A stretch of DNA of 33,164 nt from Phycisphaerales bacterium (GCA_020344555.1 CP070827.1:2942416-2975579), one strand, 5' to 3'; shown: positions 7,957 through 16,739, numbered from the stretch's first letter. The notes: generated by a model from the letters alone, not told the origin. Translations and numbers: made by a program.

Positions 7957-8394
7957 ATGTTTCTGTCGTCCGTGACAGAGCGCGGAGCAGTACCCGCGCT
8001 GGTCAAGACCCTGGCTTATAACCAGGCCAGGCTCGCGATGATCGCCGAGAATGTGGCGAACATCCACACGCCCGGCTATCGCGCCAAGCAACTGGACGCC
8101 AAGGCGTTCCAGCGAGCGTTGCGCGGAGCCCTTGATGCTCGTGGCGGGGATGCCAATGAGCCGTTTGTCGTCAAGGTTGGTCGCGAGGTGCAGACGGACA
8201 GGAATGGACATCTGCGCATTACGCCGAAGGAGAGGCCCGTGGAAAATGTTCTGTTCCACGACGGCACCAATATGTCACTTGAGCGGGAAATGGCCGACCT
8301 CGCCGAGACGGGGATGACTCATGAGCTGGCCACGGCGCTTCTGCGTGGTCGATTCGAGTTGCTGCACAAAGCGATTCGTGGGACCGTCGGATAG
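7957..8394 (+). CDS. flgB: Flagellar basal-body rod protein FlgB
   Basis: This 145-residue protein is the proximal rod subunit that links the MS ring/FliE to the rod, in the periplasm after export by the flagellar type III system. The N-terminal rod signature is clear: LAYNQARLAMIAENVANIHTPGYRAK (about 22-46), containing the ANxxTPGYR motif of rod/hook proteins. The C-terminal helix has the usual FlgB ending (LRGRFELLHKAIRG). The ATG at 7957 follows a GGAGG ribosome site with 5-base spacing. It is the first gene of the long operon behind the sigma-54 promoter candidate, with flgC 13 bases downstream. The flgB-flgC-fliE order is standard. Confidence 0.95.
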   Translation: MFLSSVTERGAVPALVKTLAYNQARLAMIAENVANIHTPGYRAKQLDAKAFQRALRGALDARGGDANEPFVVKVGREVQTDRNGHLRITPKERPVENVLFHDGTNMSLEREMADLAETGMTHELATALLRGRFELLHKAIRGTVG

Positions 8395-8407
8395 TGGGGC
8401 ATAGGCT

Positions 8408-8827
8408 ATGTTCGGTGCCTTGGATATCAGCACGTCGGCGCTTGTGGCCTATCGGGCCAACCTTGATGTGATCGCCGGCAACATAGCGATGAAGGACGCC
8501 GTGAAATACGAGAACGGGGAGGCTACTCCCTATCGTCGGCTGGTTGCGCTGTTCGCGCCCGGCGATCCGTCACGCGGCCGGGATGCATCTGGTGTGCATG
8601 TGGCAGCGATCGTTGAAGATCCGACACCGTTCGGTTTGCGCTGGGATCCGAACCATGTGCACGCGATCAAGGAGGGGAAAAATAAGGGCTATGTTCGCGT
8701 CTCCAACGTGGACTATCACACGGAGATGGTAAACGCGATGACGGCCGCACGGGCGTACGAAGCCAACGTGACCGTGATGGAGATGGCCAAGTCGATGGCG
8801 GCCAGCACCTTGAGGTTGATTGCATGA
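8408..8827 (+). CDS. flgC: Flagellar basal-body rod protein FlgC
   Basis: The protein has 139 residues, normal for FlgC, a proximal rod subunit. The N-terminal helix is LDISTSALVAYRANLDVIAGNIA. The family rod signature is slightly unusual, reading GNIAMKDAVKYENGEATPYRR instead of the common ANaxTtrt form. The C-terminal half has the diagnostic PNHVHA..GYVRVSNVDYHTEMVNAMTAARAYEANVTVMEMAKSM, which forms the second half of the D0 coiled coil. It is translated next to FlgB and directly before fliE in the basal-body block. Confidence 0.95.
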   Translation: MFGALDISTSALVAYRANLDVIAGNIAMKDAVKYENGEATPYRRLVALFAPGDPSRGRDASGVHVAAIVEDPTPFGLRWDPNHVHAIKEGKNKGYVRVSNVDYHTEMVNAMTAARAYEANVTVMEMAKSMAASTLRLIA

Positions 8828-8906
8828 GTGCTCGTTGGCTGACTGTCTCCATCGAGATCTGGGCTCTGGCCCGCGCGGACAGTCATTCACCAGGAAAGTG
8901 GCCGAG

Positions 8907-9218
8907 ATGACCGACCCGATCCAGATGCCTAACCCGATCGAACCGGTGAAACCTGCCGCGGCGACGCCCCAGGCGACGCCGACCGCCGCCGTAGAGGCCA
9001 AGGACTTCAAGTCGATCCTACTAGACAGTCTGGATGAGGTGAACCGGTTGCAGACTGAAGCGGACCGGGGTGTTCAGCAATTGCTGACCGGTGAGACGGA
9101 CAACGTGGCGGAAGTACTCGCGGCGGTGAATAAGGCCGGCGTCGCGTTCGATCTGTTGATGGAGATTCGGAACAAGCTGACCGACGCGTACCGGGAAATC
9201 CAGGAGATGCGTCTCTAA
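8907..9218 (+). CDS. fliE: Flagellar hook-basal body complex protein FliE
   Basis: FliE is the adaptor between the MS ring and the proximal rod. The ATG at 8907 (103 residues, MTDPIQMPNPIEPVKP) is chosen over an upstream in-frame ATG at 8820 because it has an AGGA ribosome site at 8892-8895 and gives the normal family length. The N-terminal 35 residues are Pro/Ala-rich and variable. The C-terminal part is typical: NVAEVLAAVNKAGVAFDLLMEIRNKLTDAYREIQEMRL, with the conserved RNKL.DAY.EI.. motif. It follows flgC, and fliF comes next, as in most flagellar operons. Confidence 0.93.
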   Translation: MTDPIQMPNPIEPVKPAAATPQATPTAAVEAKDFKSILLDSLDEVNRLQTEADRGVQQLLTGETDNVAEVLAAVNKAGVAFDLLMEIRNKLTDAYREIQEMRL

Positions 9219-9321
9219 CCGTATGACGATAGGGGAATCCTGGAGTTTTTGTTGACCTGGCTGGGGGGCGGCGCCGGTTTTGGAGGGCCGGGCGCCTCAG
9301 CCCGCGATAGTGTGGCAAGCG

Positions 9322-11007
9322 ATGGATCGACTACGCCAATTGTTGAATGCCATCTCCGCTCAGTTGAGTCTACTCACCGTCTCGCAGCGCCTGGCAATCG
9401 GGCTGTGTGCCGCTCTTGTTGCCGGGTCACTGCTGTGGCTGGTGCAATGGTCGACTACGCCCGAGTTGGTGCCGCTGGTAACGCACGATTTCAGCTACGA
9501 CGAACTTGATGCGGCCGAGGAGACTCTAAAGGCCAACGGCGTTCCCTACAACGTTCGGGGCACCAGGGTCTACGTTCGAGTGGGTGACCGGCACAATGCC
9601 CTCCGCTTGCTCCACAGTGCGGATGCCCTTCCGGAAGGGAGCCTGTTCGATATGGAAGCGGTGGTTACGGATAGCAACCCCTTCCAATCTCCAGAGGCCC
9701 GAGCGTACGCCCAGACCTATGCCAAGGGCAATGAGCTTGCCAAGATCATCGTCACTTCGCCGGCAGTGAACAAGGCATCGGTGATCATCAACCCGGTGAC
9801 CAAGCGCCGGTTGGGCGGCGTTGCCGATGTTCCCACCGCGTCGGTGACGGTCACGTTAGCCAAAGGTAGGGAGATGGCTCACGACATGGTGGAGGGGTTC
9901 GCCAAACTGGTGGCCGGTGGCGTCGCCGGGCTCAAGCCGCATAACGTCTACATCACCGATGCCCGAACGTTGAGGTCCTACAGCCTCCCTCATCCCGACG
10001 ATGCCGTCAGCTTCAATGTACTGAGCATGATCAAACGCCGCGAGGAGCACTATCGTTCCAAGATCCTCAGTAAGCTGGCCGACATCCCTGGGGTCCAGGT
10101 GGCTGTCAGCGTCGAGCTCGACATGAGCAAGCGGGTTACCCAGAGCATCAAACATGATCTGCCCCAACCGAAGGTGGAGACGTCGAGCTCCACCGAACAG
10201 TCGTCCCCCTTCCAGCCGACCGAGCCGGGAGTACAGGCTAATTTGGGTCAGGCCCTGACTGCGGCGACCCAGGGCGAAACAGGGTCGACTGAAGAGACCA
10301 CGGTCGAGAACTTCGAGCCCAAGCTCAGCCAGACCGAAACCGTGGAACAGATGCCGTTTGCGACCACGAAGATCACTGCGGCCATCGGCATCCCCCGGAG
10401 CTTCATTATTGGCGTCTTCAAGGCTCAGCATCCTGAGGCCACTGATGATCCCAAGGACGACGATCCGACCTTTGTAGCCGTCCGAGACGCGCAGGTGGAA
10501 CGCGTCAAGGGCAGCGTCGAGAGGATCGTCATGGCCAAGAACGCCGAGGATGTGGAAGTCGATGTCTATCCCGATATGGAATGGAGCGCAGACGGAGGCG
10601 CTTGGAGTCGCGCTCCGGGCGAAGTGGCCCTGGCGCGGCAGGGCGGAGAGGGGCCGGACGCTATTGGGCTTATGCGGGCATATGCGCCGCAGGTCGGGCT
10701 GGCGACATTGGCCCTGGTCAGCCTGCTTTTGATGATGCGGATGGTTCGCAAATCCTCGGAGATGGCCGCTCCGCACCGGCGGCTTGCGGCAGGACGAGGG
10801 AAACCGTACGTGGAGGAGCCTGTACTTGGTGTTGGCGTGGCGCCCGTCGGGCAGGCGGAGGTCATGAAGGGCATGTTGGCGGGCAAGGAGGTCGATGCGA
10901 CTACTCTGCGCTACCAGGATCTGGCCCGCGAAGTGTCCAAGATGGTCGAGGAGGATCCGGCGGGTACGGCAGAGTTGATCCGCCGCTGGGTTCAGGAATC
11001 TCAATAA
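9322..11007 (+). CDS. fliF: Flagellar MS-ring protein FliF
   Basis: FliF forms the inner-membrane MS ring on which the rest of the flagellum assembles. From the ATG at 9322 it has 561 residues; a TTG at 9280 would add 14. Membrane helix 1 is at about 24-42 (LAIGLCAALVAGSLLWLVQW). The YscJ/FliF ring-building motifs follow (LVTHDFSYDELDAAEETLKANGVPYNVR). Next come the ring-building domain (VNKASVIINPVTKR, ASVTVTLAKG), a Ser/Glu-rich disordered stretch, and a second helix near the C-terminus (VGLATLALVSLLLMMRMV). The short C-terminal tail (YQDLAREVSKMVEEDPAGTAELIRRWVQE) is the expected FliG-binding site, and fliG starts only three bases after the stop. Confidence 0.95.
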   Translation: MDRLRQLLNAISAQLSLLTVSQRLAIGLCAALVAGSLLWLVQWSTTPELVPLVTHDFSYDELDAAEETLKANGVPYNVRGTRVYVRVGDRHNALRLLHSADALPEGSLFDMEAVVTDSNPFQSPEARAYAQTYAKGNELAKIIVTSPAVNKASVIINPVTKRRLGGVADVPTASVTVTLAKGREMAHDMVEGFAKLVAGGVAGLKPHNVYITDARTLRSYSLPHPDDAVSFNVLSMIKRREEHYRSKILSKLADIPGVQVAVSVELDMSKRVTQSIKHDLPQPKVETSSSTEQSSPFQPTEPGVQANLGQALTAATQGETGSTEETTVENFEPKLSQTETVEQMPFATTKITAAIGIPRSFIIGVFKAQHPEATDDPKDDDPTFVAVRDAQVERVKGSVERIVMAKNAEDVEVDVYPDMEWSADGGAWSRAPGEVALARQGGEGPDAIGLMRAYAPQVGLATLALVSLLLMMRMVRKSSEMAAPHRRLAAGRGKPYVEEPVLGVGVAPVGQAEVMKGMLAGKEVDATTLRYQDLAREVSKMVEEDPAGTAELIRRWVQESQ

Positions 11008-11010
11008 AGG

Positions 11011-12054
11011 ATGGCCAAACTAACAGAAACACGTTCCCAAGGGGCCGAGGCCTCGTCGCTCAGGGGAATCACCAAGGCGGCCATCTTGCTGGTTTCCTTG
11101 GACAAGGATTCCTCCGCGGGCGTACTGCGCGAGCTGGATGATGAACTTGTTGAAGAGATCACTCGCGAGATTGCCAAGCTCGACCTGGTCGATCCGGAAC
11201 GGCGGGGACGAGTGATCGACGAGTTCTACAATCTTGCCCTGGCGCGACAGTACTTGAAGCAGGGCGGCATCCCTTACGCCAAGGAGCTGTTGGAGAAGGC
11301 CCTGCCGCCGAATCAAGCCTACAACATGCTCAAGGCCATCGAGCGTGAGGTCTATAAGAAGCCGTTCACCTTTCTGGTCAAGACGGATTCCGATAACCTG
11401 ATGACGTTCATTCAGGACGAGCATCCGCAGACGATCGCACTCATCCTCTCGCACTTGCCCGCCGACAAGGCGAGCGAGATTCTGGCTGGGCTTCCCCCCA
11501 ACAAACAGCTCGAGGTCGTGACGCGGATCGCCAACATGGAGAACACCAACCCGGAGGTCATCAAAGAGGTGGAAAAGGGGTTGGAGATGCGCCTCTCGGG
11601 CATCATGACACAAACGTTCCAGAAGGCCGGTGGGGTCGAAAGCGTGGCCGAGATGCTCAACCTCGCCGACCGTTCCACCGAGAAAGGAATCCTCGAAGCG
11701 CTGGAAGGCCAGGACCCGGACCTGGTGGACCAGATTCGCCGCCTGATGTTCGTGTTCGAGGACATCCTGCTGGTCAACGACAAAGGGATTCAGCTAGTCC
11801 TCAAGGAGATAGAGAACGAAGAGCTGGCTCTTGCCTTGAGAACTGCCAGTGAAGAGCTTCGCGAGAAGATCTTCCGCAATATGTCTGAACGGGCAGCTCA
11901 GCTTATCAAGGAGGACATGGAGTACATGGGACCCGTCCGTGTCAGCGATGTCGAGGCGGCACAACAAAAGATCGTGGAGGTCGTTCGCCGGTTGGAGGAC
12001 GCCGGCGAACTGATCATCTCCGGCCGGGGAGCCGAGAAGGAGATGATCGTATGA
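11011..12054 (+). CDS. fliG: Flagellar motor switch protein FliG
   Basis: FliG is the rotor protein that couples the MS ring to the stator and the switch. Its 347 residues are close to the usual 330-345. The N-terminal domain (GITKAAILLVSLDKDSSAGVLREL) contacts FliF. The middle domain has DEHPQTIALILSHLPADKASEILAGLP. The C-terminal torque helix includes FVFEDILLVNDKGIQLVLKEI and later MSERAAQLIKEDMEYMGPVRVSDVEAAQQKIVEVVRRLEDAG. The charged residues that face MotA (the K/R...D/E series) are present in this region. The start at 11011 is the only sensible ATG and lies three bases after fliF. Confidence 0.96.
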   Translation: MAKLTETRSQGAEASSLRGITKAAILLVSLDKDSSAGVLRELDDELVEEITREIAKLDLVDPERRGRVIDEFYNLALARQYLKQGGIPYAKELLEKALPPNQAYNMLKAIEREVYKKPFTFLVKTDSDNLMTFIQDEHPQTIALILSHLPADKASEILAGLPPNKQLEVVTRIANMENTNPEVIKEVEKGLEMRLSGIMTQTFQKAGGVESVAEMLNLADRSTEKGILEALEGQDPDLVDQIRRLMFVFEDILLVNDKGIQLVLKEIENEELALALRTASEELREKIFRNMSERAAQLIKEDMEYMGPVRVSDVEAAQQKIVEVVRRLEDAGELIISGRGAEKEMIV

Positions 12055-12119
12055 GTGTAGAGACACGTGCGGGCTGTCAGACCAGGCCGAGTGCCTGCGA
12101 ACGATGTGAGGGTTAAGTG

Positions 12120-12833
12120 ATGTCTACGGTAATCAAGGCCCGCGAATCAGTTCGCATTGTCGGGCGACTGTCTACCGTCGATCTTGCAGACTATCTGGCT
12201 GAGGCCCGCGCGGTGGTGGAAGAATCCCGGCGGCGCGCCTCGCAGATCACTGCTGATGCCAGAGTACAAGCCGATCGCGTGCTGGCCGACGCGAAGGAAT
12301 CCGGCTACCAGTCCGGCTACGCCCAGGGACATGCGGAGGGAACGCAGGCCGGCCATAAGGCCGCGTACGACGAATCGGTCAAACAGTTCGGGCAATCTCA
12401 GGCCGATGTGGTCGCAGCCATGGAGCAGGCCACCACCGAGATCAATGCCATCAAGGAGGACTTGAGGATCGCGGCGGAAAAGGACCTGCTCGATTTTGCG
12501 CTGCTGATTGCCAAGAAGCTCACCTTCGCCATCGGGCGGTTGCACCCGGAGTCGGCCATTGAGAATCTCGAGCGGGCCCTTCGTCTGGTCGAGTGCAAGA
12601 CGAACCTGACAATCCGGGTGCATCCCGACGACAAAACCTCGATGCAGACCTTTGCGGAATCCGTTCTCGAACAAGCAGAGGCATCACCTGTGGTGGATAT
12701 CGTGTCTGACGAGTCACTTGCGCCCGGAGGCTGCAAGGTCGAGAGCCCCAGGACCCGCGTTGACGCGTCACTGGAAACGCAGATCGACGAAATTGTCTCA
12801 CTGCTGCTTGGTGGAAGGGCGAGCGATGGCTGA
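12120..12833 (+). CDS. fliH: Flagellar export protein FliH
   Basis: FliH is the peripheral stalk and negative regulator of the FliI export ATPase, located at the base of the export gate. The protein has 237 residues from ATG 12120; GTG 12117 is in frame one codon earlier. It has a long charged coiled coil (AVVEESRRRASQITADARVQADRVL) with glycine-spaced repeats (SGYQSGYAQGHAEGTQAGHKAAYDE) resembling the GxxxG repeats known in FliH. The C-terminal domain reads LLDFALLIAKKLTFAIGRL and LVECKTNLTIRVHPDD, ending with the conserved DESLAPGGCKVES. The stop overlaps the fliI start by 8 bases, suggesting coupled translation. Confidence 0.92.
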   Translation: MSTVIKARESVRIVGRLSTVDLADYLAEARAVVEESRRRASQITADARVQADRVLADAKESGYQSGYAQGHAEGTQAGHKAAYDESVKQFGQSQADVVAAMEQATTEINAIKEDLRIAAEKDLLDFALLIAKKLTFAIGRLHPESAIENLERALRLVECKTNLTIRVHPDDKTSMQTFAESVLEQAEASPVVDIVSDESLAPGGCKVESPRTRVDASLETQIDEIVSLLLGGRASDG

Positions 12834-14199
12834 TCTGTTCGCCAGTCAACGCCGTCTGATCGAACAAGCCCGGATTTGTCGCACGACTGGCCGGGTCGTT
12901 GAGGTGACCGGATTGGCGGTCGTGGCGGAGGGTCTTGCCATACCCGTCGGGTCGCTCTGTGAGATTAAGCGCAGTGCCGACGAACCGATCCCCGCTCAAG
13001 TCGTCGGGGCACGCGGGGATCGTGCCATTCTGATGACACTGAACGAGCCGCTCGGCGTGGGCGTGGGCGACGCGGTGACCAGCTCAGCCGGAATGCAGTA
13101 CGTGCCTGTGGGCCGGCAGATGCTCGGCTGCGTGCTCAACGGCTTAGGCCGCCCCATTGGTGGACCGACCGACTTTACCGTTGAGGCTCACTATCCCGTC
13201 TACACCGACGCCCCACCGGCGCTGACCAGAGAGCCGATCAAGCGGGCTATTGCCACCGGCGTTCGTGCCATCGACGCGATGCACACCGTGGGGGGCGGTC
13301 AGCGCATGGGCATCTTCGCCGGCACCGGTATCGGCAAGAGCATTCTGATGGGCATGATCGCCCGATATACGACGGCGGATGTCATAGTTGTGGCACTCAT
13401 CGGTGAGCGCGGACGGGAGGTCGGGGATTTCCTGCGAAAGGACCTCGGCCGTGAAGGCCTTACACGCAGCGTGCTTGTGGTCAGCACCTCCGATGAATCA
13501 CCGGTGCTGCGGGTTCGGGCGGCGTTTGTGGCTACGGCGGTGGCCGAGTACTTCCGTGATCTGGGCCTTGACGTACTGATGCTGACGGATTCGACCACAC
13601 GTATGGCGATGGCACAGCGGCAGATCGGACTCTCCGCCGGCGAGCCGCCGACCACCAAGGGCTATCCCCCCAGTGTGTTCAGTCTGCTGCCCAAGCTGCT
13701 GGAACGGAGCGGGCAAACCTGCCGGGGCAGCATTACCGGGTTGTATACGGTGCTGGTCGAAGGTGACGATATCGCCGAGCCGATCTCCGACGCGATCCGC
13801 GGCACCCTGGACGGGCATGTTTGGCTGTCGCGAGACCTGGCCAATCGCGGCCACTACCCGGCCGTTTCGGTGCTCGAAAGCATCAGCCGGGTGATGACCG
13901 ACGTCGTCGACGAAGAACACCAAAAGGCGGCTGCGGTGGTTCGCCGCGTCCTTGCGGTCTGGAGCAGCATCGAGGACCTGGTCAACGTCGGGGCCTATGC
14001 CGCCGGCAGCAATGTGGAGTTCGACGTAGCCGTGAAGATGAAACCGGCAATCGACGAGTTCCTGCAACAGCCCATTGAAGAGAAGGCGGTTGTGACCGAG
14101 ACCCGCGGTTCTTTGTTGAAGTTGGCGTCGGAGATTGAAACGCTGCGCGACAAACTGGCGTCCGGAACGTCCGGGGCCGCGGTGAGAAAGGCCTCCTAG
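12826..14199 (+). CDS. fliI: Flagellum-specific ATPase FliI
   Basis: FliI is the hexameric F1-like ATPase of flagellar protein export. The start at ATG 12826 (MADLFASQRRL) gives 457 residues, the family norm; the frame remains open upstream but that part lies within fliH. Walker A is AGTGIGKS (165-172). The motifs ALIGERGREVGDF, LMLTDSTTRMAMAQRQIGL and SAGEPPTTKGYPPSVFS (Walker B and the P-loop neighbours of type III ATPases) are all present. The N-terminal beta barrel and the C-terminal FLxQ...E segment are intact. It sits between fliH and fliJ, its direct partners. Confidence 0.96.
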   Translation: MADLFASQRRLIEQARICRTTGRVVEVTGLAVVAEGLAIPVGSLCEIKRSADEPIPAQVVGARGDRAILMTLNEPLGVGVGDAVTSSAGMQYVPVGRQMLGCVLNGLGRPIGGPTDFTVEAHYPVYTDAPPALTREPIKRAIATGVRAIDAMHTVGGGQRMGIFAGTGIGKSILMGMIARYTTADVIVVALIGERGREVGDFLRKDLGREGLTRSVLVVSTSDESPVLRVRAAFVATAVAEYFRDLGLDVLMLTDSTTRMAMAQRQIGLSAGEPPTTKGYPPSVFSLLPKLLERSGQTCRGSITGLYTVLVEGDDIAEPISDAIRGTLDGHVWLSRDLANRGHYPAVSVLESISRVMTDVVDEEHQKAAAVVRRVLAVWSSIEDLVNVGAYAAGSNVEFDVAVKMKPAIDEFLQQPIEEKAVVTETRGSLLKLASEIETLRDKLASGTSGAAVRKAS

Positions 14200-14209
14200 G
14201 AGACGATCG

Positions 14210-14686
14210 ATGGCTCGGAGGTTCCGGTTTCGGCTCGAGACGGTTCGCAGGCTGCGAGAGCAGGCCCGCGATGCCCAGCGACGCGTCGTGGCGGACGCGG
14301 TGCGGGCCGTCACTCATCTGGAGGATCGGATCGCCCGCTTGATACGGCAGTTGGACGATACCGCTGACCGATTTCGGGATGCCCAACGGGCCGAACGTCT
14401 TGATGTGGTGTCACTACGTGGACACCAGATATTTCGTGGCTGGTTGACTCGAAAGATCGCTGAATCCAACGAAGAGCTCGTCCGGCGGCAAGCCAGGCTC
14501 GATTATGAGCGGGCCAGGTTGGCCGAAGTGTGGAAGCGGCTTAAGGCCATCGAGAAGCTTCGCGAGAGACAGTGGGAGCGCCACTTAACCGAGGTGGCCC
14601 GTGAGGAACGGGCCGTAAGCGATGAGGCGGCGCTGCAGAGGTATATGCGGCGGCGGGGTGAGCACGAACGCGAGGCAGTGGCATGA
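14210..14686 (+). CDS. fliJ: Flagellar export protein FliJ
   Basis: FliJ is the central stalk of the export ATPase, a two-helix coiled coil. The protein has 158 residues with the usual start F.FRLETVRRLREQARDAQRR and is almost entirely helical, Arg-, Glu- and Ala-rich. A short hinge near the middle (DVVSLRGHQIFRGWL) separates the two helices. The sequence family is weakly conserved, so the call rests on length, the N-terminal F-R-F-x-L-E motif and position right after fliI. The stop overlaps the next start in ATGA, showing tight coupling with the MotE-like gene. Confidence 0.85.
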   Translation: MARRFRFRLETVRRLREQARDAQRRVVADAVRAVTHLEDRIARLIRQLDDTADRFRDAQRAERLDVVSLRGHQIFRGWLTRKIAESNEELVRRQARLDYERARLAEVWKRLKAIEKLRERQWERHLTEVAREERAVSDEAALQRYMRRRGEHEREAVA

Positions 14687-15369
14687 TCGGTGACCCCTCC
14701 ATCTTCAGGCGAGCTTATGACACTGTGGCTCTGTTCGCTTTGCTCAACATGCTTGCCCTGGGAGGGCTGGGTGTCTACCTCGTTGCCAGTGGTGCGCTGG
14801 ATACCGAGAAGGCACGCCGAATTGGAGCTGTTCTACGCGGTGAAGATCTACCAGAAGCACAGGCGCAGATATCTGAAGAGCCGGTGGCGGCCGAAACAGA
14901 TACAGCCGGTTCGGGATCCGGTGGAGACGTCGTGGCCCAATCGCAGATGGAAATGGAGATCCTTCGTCGTGAAGGTGAGCGGATTAAGGCCGAACTCGAC
15001 CAGCGTCTGGCCCTCAACAACAGCATATTGCTGCGGGTGATGACCGAGCGCGAGCGGTTTCAACAAGAGCGTGACAAAGTGGCCCGGCAACAAAAGACCG
15101 CCCTGGACATGCGCCGCGAGGAGGGCTTCAAGAAGCAAATCGCCATCTACGAATCGCTCGCTCCCAAAGTCGCCGTGCAGCATCTTCTGGCCATGTCTGA
15201 GCCGGACGACGCCGCCAAGATCCTGCTGGAAATACAGACGCGCAAGGCCAAGAAGATCGTTGAGGCAGCCAAGCGCGGCGACCAGATGGAAAAGATGAAA
15301 GCGATTCTGAAACGTGTCCGAGAGGTGGCACCGGATCGATCCGCCGAGCTCGAGACAAACGAGCCGTAG
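14683..15369 (+). CDS. MotE-like membrane coiled-coil protein (MgtE N-domain family)
   Basis: This 228-residue protein has one N-terminal transmembrane helix (about 15-34, ALFALLNMLALGGLGVYLVA). It continues with a charged coiled coil (about 85-150, EMEILRREGERIKAELDQRLA) and a C-terminal helical domain (LAPKVAVQHLLAMSEPDDAAKILLEIQTRKAKKIVEAAK) of the type found in the MgtE N-terminal domain and in MotE. MotE-family proteins are reported as chaperones/partners of the stator MotB or MotC. Genes of this kind often lie between fliJ and fliK in non-enteric flagellar operons, as here. The start overlaps the fliJ stop by 4 bases and its own stop nearly overlaps the fliK start. The exact partner is inferred, not shown. 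Confidence 0.7.
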   Translation: MIGDPSIFRRAYDTVALFALLNMLALGGLGVYLVASGALDTEKARRIGAVLRGEDLPEAQAQISEEPVAAETDTAGSGSGGDVVAQSQMEMEILRREGERIKAELDQRLALNNSILLRVMTERERFQQERDKVARQQKTALDMRREEGFKKQIAIYESLAPKVAVQHLLAMSEPDDAAKILLEIQTRKAKKIVEAAKRGDQMEKMKAILKRVREVAPDRSAELETNEP

Positions 15370-16739
15370 TGAGCAGCGCCATGGTGACAACCTTGTCCGT
15401 CTTACCGTTCCCGATTTCGCCCCCCTCGGCCAACAACACAGGTGCGTCACGGGAAAGGCAGGGGGACGGACCGGGCGGCGATGTTGATGGCCGCGTCGCT
15501 GACGTGGCCTTCGAGGCGTTTCTGGACGCCACGCGCATCCTAACGGCCGCGACGCATGGGCGCAAGGGTGACCAGACGTCGCCTTCACAGATGTTCGAGC
15601 CAAATGTGGCCGATGCGCATGACCGACGGGAGATGGCGCTGAAGGAAGAGTACCGGTCAAGCATGACCCGGGCCGGCGATGAACGGTCTGAGTTAGCCGG
15701 TCTTCAAGGGCGTCGCGCGTTGCCCACGGGGCGAGCCAGCGGCACCCAACCCGCATCGTTGGGGGAAGGATCCCAAGCATCCGGCGTGACTGCGGGTGCC
15801 GGCAGATCAACGACGGGGCCGGAGGCAGGTCGACCGGGTGACACAGCAGTCTGGTCGATGTTTGAAAGCGGGTCTGCACGGGCTGGTGGTCACCCCGTAT
15901 CCTCTGCTGATGTGCGTGAGGCCTTCGGGGCCGCCCGGGCATCGGGTCCCGCTGATACTACCTTGCCCGCGCCGTCTCCGACCGGCGCGTCTGCAGTGGG
16001 TCGTGCCGTGGTTGCTTCCGCTGCACCGACGGGTACCTCGAATGGTTCGCAGGTGCAGACACCCGCCCAGCAGGTTGCTCAGCTACTCGGTGCCGGTCGC
16101 GCCGGCGAGGTCGAGTCGTCGCGGGCTGCCACTTCCTCTCCCGCTGCTGCTGATACCCGCTCATCGGGTGGCGATCAAAGGACGTCAGAGCGTCCGTCCG
16201 CGACGCGGCAGAGTCAGTCAGGCCGCTCGGGGCAACAAGCCACCGGCATGCGAGGCAAGATCGACGGTCCGGCACGGTCCGCCTTCGACCAGCTTGTTCG
16301 GTCGATCCGCCTTCACGCTGGTGCCCGGCGGTCGTCAGCCCGGTTGACGCTCGAGCCGCCCGAGCTTGGCCGACTCCACGTTAACGTCCGTGTCCAAGGC
16401 GACCTGGTCCAAATCGACGTCCGCACAGAAACCGCGGCGGCACGAGAGCTAGTATCCGAGCGAGCCGGGCAGTTGACGGCAGCATTAAACCAACACGGCA
16501 TCTCCGTGGAACGGTTCGAGATCACCACCGACCGGTCGGGAGACTCTGCCTACGCGCCTAACAGCCATGACGTTTTGAACGGAGAAGTGACATCGGACCA
16601 TGAGAAGGGTCAAGAGCACGAGATCTCGCCATCGCGAGCCAAGGTTGTGTTGCCGGAAGAGACCGACGCGTCGCTATCTTGGGACGTTAAGTCGGAGCCA
16701 ACAGTCGCAGGGGAGACGCGGCTGGATATCCGAGTCTGA
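15369..16739 (+). CDS. fliK: Flagellar hook-length control protein FliK
   Basis: FliK is the secreted ruler that ends hook export and switches FlhB specificity. The protein has 456 residues from GTG 15369; ATG 15381 is an alternative start. The first 300 residues are low-complexity, rich in Ser, Ala, Gly, Thr and Gln, which suits an extended ruler. The C-terminal Flg_hook domain (about 315-385) carries ARLTLEPPELGRLHVNVRVQGDLVQIDVRTE and LTAALNQHGISVERFEI, the family core. A copy of the hairpin repeat found at 1966-1987 lies in its coding region (residues 25-32). It sits between the MotE-like gene and flgD, the usual place. Confidence 0.88.
   Translation: MSSAMVTTLSVLPFPISPPSANNTGASRERQGDGPGGDVDGRVADVAFEAFLDATRILTAATHGRKGDQTSPSQMFEPNVADAHDRREMALKEEYRSSMTRAGDERSELAGLQGRRALPTGRASGTQPASLGEGSQASGVTAGAGRSTTGPEAGRPGDTAVWSMFESGSARAGGHPVSSADVREAFGAARASGPADTTLPAPSPTGASAVGRAVVASAAPTGTSNGSQVQTPAQQVAQLLGAGRAGEVESSRAATSSPAAADTRSSGGDQRTSERPSATRQSQSGRSGQQATGMRGKIDGPARSAFDQLVRSIRLHAGARRSSARLTLEPPELGRLHVNVRVQGDLVQIDVRTETAAARELVSERAGQLTAALNQHGISVERFEITTDRSGDSAYAPNSHDVLNGEVTSDHEKGQEHEISPSRAKVVLPEETDASLSWDVKSEPTVAGETRLDIRV
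15439..15462 (+). repeat. Second copy of the short hairpin repeat, inside fliK
   Basis: CAGGTGCGTCACGGGAAA at 15439-15456 is identical to 1964-1981. The following six bases differ from the other copy at three positions, all C to G, so the hairpin's second arm is broken here. It is read in frame as GASRERQG in the disordered part of FliK. Confidence 0.45.

Noticed and set aside
8860-8876. Second sigma-54-like site before fliE
   Set aside because: GG-N10-GC spacing occurs but the flanking bases (TGGGCT, CCGCG) do not match the consensus and the gene is inside an operon.
8820-8906. Longer N-terminus for FliE from ATG 8820
   Set aside because: The ATG at 8907 has an AGGA ribosome site and gives the normal length; the upstream part is not conserved-looking.
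12652-12825. Longer N-terminus for FliI
   Set aside because: It would overlap most of the fliH end, and the ATG at 12826 gives the normal family length.
15128-15664. Antisense open frames across the MotE-like gene/fliK and elsewhere
   Set aside because: Long antisense frames are expected in GC-rich coding DNA; they lack ribosome sites and recognisable domains and lie over well-identified genes.
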